A stretch of DNA of 64,000 nucleotides from Rostratula benghalensis. Its lineage: Eukaryota > Chordata > Aves > Charadriiformes > Rostratulidae. The stretch lies in NCBI GenBank assembly GCA_013399305.1, contig VXAI01000139.1, positions 1,314,539 through 1,378,538 of the forward strand. Reading direction: 5' to 3'. Below the pieces are notes generated by a model that saw nothing but the letters and a program-made list of their open reading frames with translations, ran no database searches and was not told the DNA's origin. The position numbers and the translations under genes were made by a program. Of the stretch, positions 60,756 through 64,000 are shown piece after piece; position 1 is the stretch's first letter, and each line of letters begins with the position of its first letter.

Positions 60756-63700
60756 GTGCATCCATAGGTATTTCGTGTCTCATTAATCTATAGTTCTTTC
60801 TGGAGGTTTGGTATGGAAAAAAGGGGAGACCAAAATTTGCTAATTTACAGGCAGCTGTATATCTGAGCATGAAAGGGGCAGTGTCTGATGGGTCTGGTTT
60901 TAGTCTGTATGTTCTGTTCCTCTGAATCATTTTGTTGAGTGGCAGCTCTGGAAGCATGGAGGCTGCTTCATGCCTGGCGGGCAGTGGAGTCTATTCAACC
61001 AGGGAGATTTCGAGGGTGCAGGTGACAAGAGGAAAAAGACAGCATGATCTGTCTCAGCAAAGAGTCTGAGAAGAGTGGAGGCACAAGATAGACCTCACAG
61101 AGGATGGGATGGAGACAAAAATTTCCTTGAAGTTATGAGGGATTCACAGACTTTTTGTGATGGAGAAAGTTCTTGATCTGGGCAAAGGAAATCCTGAAGG
61201 CTGGAACCACCTCTGCCGAGATGCTGAGGGAAGGTAGCTGCTAACCTCCTTTTGGTCTTCAACTTTCTAGATTTTCTGGTGATTTTCAATTCTTCTTCCT
61301 GTATGAAGTATTCTGTTTCAAGTTCTTAAAAAAAATGAAATTTATGACTTTTTCCTTTTTGCTTATCTCACAACACTACTGAACACACAATGCAACAGCT
61401 CCAGAACAAGGGTGGTCATTTTTTGATAGTGCTGAGTGTCCTGCAGCTTCATAATGTTTTATTGTTTTGCCTGACACTAGTTTCCCAGTTTCATATTAGA
61501 ACACCAATATTCAGTTGAATATTTTGAACAGTCATAGAAAATGCTACTTTCCTCATTGATTATTTCTGTTAATTTGATTTCCCCTTCACCCTACTCTTGA
61601 TCCCACATAGTCTATTGTTCTGCTGTCCTCAGGTTTATGTTATAGCTGGTATTCGCTGCTGCCTGACTGGAGTTCCTTGATTAGTATGTACCTAAGCTGG
61701 TATGAACTAGGAATGTACACCATTTCTTCATCAGCATAGCCACTACTTTGCAAGATTTTTGTTTGCTTTACAAAGATCTGATTTCTACTACCTTCACCAT
61801 CTAGGGTGGACACATCTGATACTTTTGTCGCTGAAGCTGCTTATACTGGGATGAATATAATATAAAAATAATTTAAACCTGGGAAGGAATTTTTAGTTGC
61901 CTTTCAGATTCCTATGATTAGACTCTCTGGCCTGTATACCTAGAAGGAGCATGAATCATCCACTTTAAGGTTTTTGTAGCTGAAATTCATTTCACTGCAG
62001 GTTGATTCAATATTGCCATACTCTTATAAGGCCAGGTAAATGGTTAGCTTACTGAGTGTGAGTTCACCCACCTTTTGTTCAATGAAAATAAGGTCATATT
62101 AAGCATCATTAATAACTTCCCTATATGAGGATTACAAATGGGTCCATGTTTGCCCTACTCTCAAACTTAAACCAAAAGTATTCATGAAATGCAGCACAAG
62201 CTTGTTCTCCTTCTGCCACCACCTTTACCTCCATCTCAGCAATCTCCTTCTCCAGGCAGATGGCTCCCACCCCCTCTCAGTTCCCCTTGACACCCTGCCA
62301 ACACCATGCCCAACCACCCTTGTCATCTGCCTCTTATCTCTAACCTAGTTCCCTCAGATATGACAGACTACAGTCTCCTCATTTTCCCTAAAAAGAAACA
62401 CTGCACCAACATGCCAGTAACCAGAAAACCTGTAGTCAGAGATCACAGAGGGGGTGGAAGGCTTCCCTATGGAAGATTTTTGACTTTTCAGCCAATAAAA
62501 CTAAAAACTCTCAAATTTTAAGCTATTTATTTCTTCCTGTCCAAAAAAAACCCAAAAAACAAACATACCCTCACTTTTTCCCTGTGGTCTGGTTAGAAAT
62601 GCTGCTGATGCACAAGATAGGAACTCTAGTTCAACGCCTTGTGCACCCATTCTTTTCCGAGACTTCCTGACCTGCCCCCTCCTTGCAAAGCACTTTGCTG
62701 AGCCTCTGAATTCTGTCTCTATGCTTCCCATAGGAAACTCAGCCCAGAGAGTATATGGCATTTCAACATCATGCTGGCCACATGCCACTTTTTCTGGCTG
62801 AAATCTGAGAACTTTTCAGAATCCAAGTAGTTTGGTTTTCCATTTTCTCCAGCAAGCTGAAATTTTTCAAGAAAAACAGAATCCGTCTTTTCATTTAAAA
62901 AAACCCCAAACACCCAATAAACCAAACCAAAACAATCAAAAAATCCTCATTCCTTCAATTTCTATTGAAAATATTTTGATCAATTTCAGTAACAAGCTGT
63001 CTGCTGCATTGTGTAAGGTAGCCACAAAATGTGACTTTTCTTGAGACAAATGTCTAAGATTTGCTGGCTCCAAGCTCAATAGTTTTTTTTTGTCTTTGGT
63101 ACTACTGAAGTAATCTGATGCTAGTACTCTGGTCAGGTTTTCTTTGTGTGTTAAAGAACATTGAGTTCTTATCTCCCAGCATTAGGCTTGCACATAAACC
63201 TTTGTAAATTAGTCCCAGGAGGGCCTGAGGAATTTATAATCAGGGTTATAAAGTATCTTCAATAAACTATCTTCATGTAAGATTTCACATTTGAAGTTAG
63301 ACACACACCTTTCTAGTTCAGGGAACAAAATGGGATGGCACCCGCCCTTAAATTCATATTCATAATTATACTTAATCCGGAGCGTCCCACTGGCACATTG
63401 AGCTTTCAGTGATTTAAATTGCCTGAAGGTCCAATTGCCTAAGCTTTAACACAAAAATATCACCTTCTTAATGTATATGGAAAATGCAGAAGAAAATTAA
63501 GAATAATAAATTGGGACCTGTGATCTGGGCCTTTATCCTTCTTAAAACTGTTTTCTGAAGTATTAAATGCATAATGCTATTAAAAAAGAAGATGGATAAG
63601 TAAACACCCTTTCAGCAGCAGATTCTTCTAAGCAGCTCTGTTTAGAAAGCTTCAGGCTCTGTGATGCAACGTAATTTTAATAACATTTGCATTTAGCACT

Positions 63701-64000
63701 CATATTGCAGAACAAAAAGAGGGTTGCCTCCATGCAGCAAGGTTTCCTATTTCCATGCTGGGGTGAATGCAATGATGATTCGCCTCATGGCACCACTGAT
63801 AGTGTCCAGAGAGACAGTCATGACTGCAAGTGAAAACTTGGCCCCTCATTTTTATATAAATATTTGGTGAATTAGTAAGTGTTCATTACTTTAAGCAGTT
63901 AGGTTAGCATAAAAAGGGAGGAAAAAGTAATCATTTTGTGCTGAGGCAGCAACCCTGGTGACTGCTTGAGTGTGATAAACAGCATGGGTGGAAGATGGAG
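60756..64000. other. Unique non-coding DNA
   Basis: No gene or clear repeat is visible to the end of the window. Open frames at 62501-62788 and 62719-62925 (-) lack motifs. The part at 63340-63720 is AT-rich with phrases such as cataattatacttaatcc and gatttaaattgcc and could be a conserved non-coding block, but there is no proof. Confidence 0.6.

Noticed and set aside
1..64000. Operons, phage, CRISPR, toxin-antitoxin or other prokaryotic systems
   Set aside because: There are no long dense reading frames, no ribosome-binding-site patterns and no repeat-spacer array. Composition and repeats are those of a bird nuclear genome.

Overview
The window looks like 64 kb of non-coding DNA from a bird nuclear genome. 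Another archosaur or a turtle is less likely. The main evidence is a set of CR1 (chicken repeat 1) LINE fragments, several with the octamer-based 3' end typical of bird CR1 (attctatg/attctgtg repeats). I saw no L1, Alu or other mammal-type young repeats. There are only very short microsatellites, CpG is sparse, and composition is AT-leaning. I found no protein-coding host gene or exon I can defend, no tRNA or rRNA, no CRISPR array and no prokaryotic or phage feature. Every open reading frame I can assign belongs to CR1 on the coding or antisense strand. The rest are short and lack family motifs or exon structure.

Layout. 1-268: CR1 3' end (+). 269-1477: unique DNA with a probable old CR1 tail at about 1300-1378. 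1478-3236: long 5'-truncated CR1 (+) with decayed reverse transcriptase. 3237-5234: unique AT-rich DNA. 5235-6050: CR1 (-) carrying the end of ORF1 and the ORF2 endonuclease but no reverse transcriptase or 3' end. 6051-10186: unique. 10187-10360: orphan internal CR1 piece (+). 10361-31709: long repeat-poor stretch with a 28-bp perfect palindrome at 16567, a MIR-like relic near 17250 and enhancer-like AT-rich blocks near 20.9-21.9 kb. 31710-32060: very old CR1 relic (-). 32061-37040: unique. 37041-38755: long CR1 (-). 38756-46419: unique. 46420-46612: CR1 tail (+). 46613-54477: unique with a few ancient-repeat scraps and short structural tracts. 54478-54630: CR1 tail (+). 54631-58861: unique. 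58862-60755: rearranged CR1 cluster with segments in alternating orientation. 60756-64000: unique.

The CR1 pieces do not work together. All ORF2 copies are broken by stops, frameshifts, deletions or catalytic-site changes, so none can move on its own. The region is best described as a gene desert or a large intron punctuated by dead LINEs, with a few blocks that could be conserved non-coding elements. I did not find a new biological system. The most unusual local structures are the CR1 cluster at 58.9-60.8 kb, the CR1 5'-part fragment at 5.2-6.05 kb, a CR1-tail-like 22-bp insertion inside the CR1 reverse transcriptase at 2292-2313, and paired palindromes at 16567-16618.
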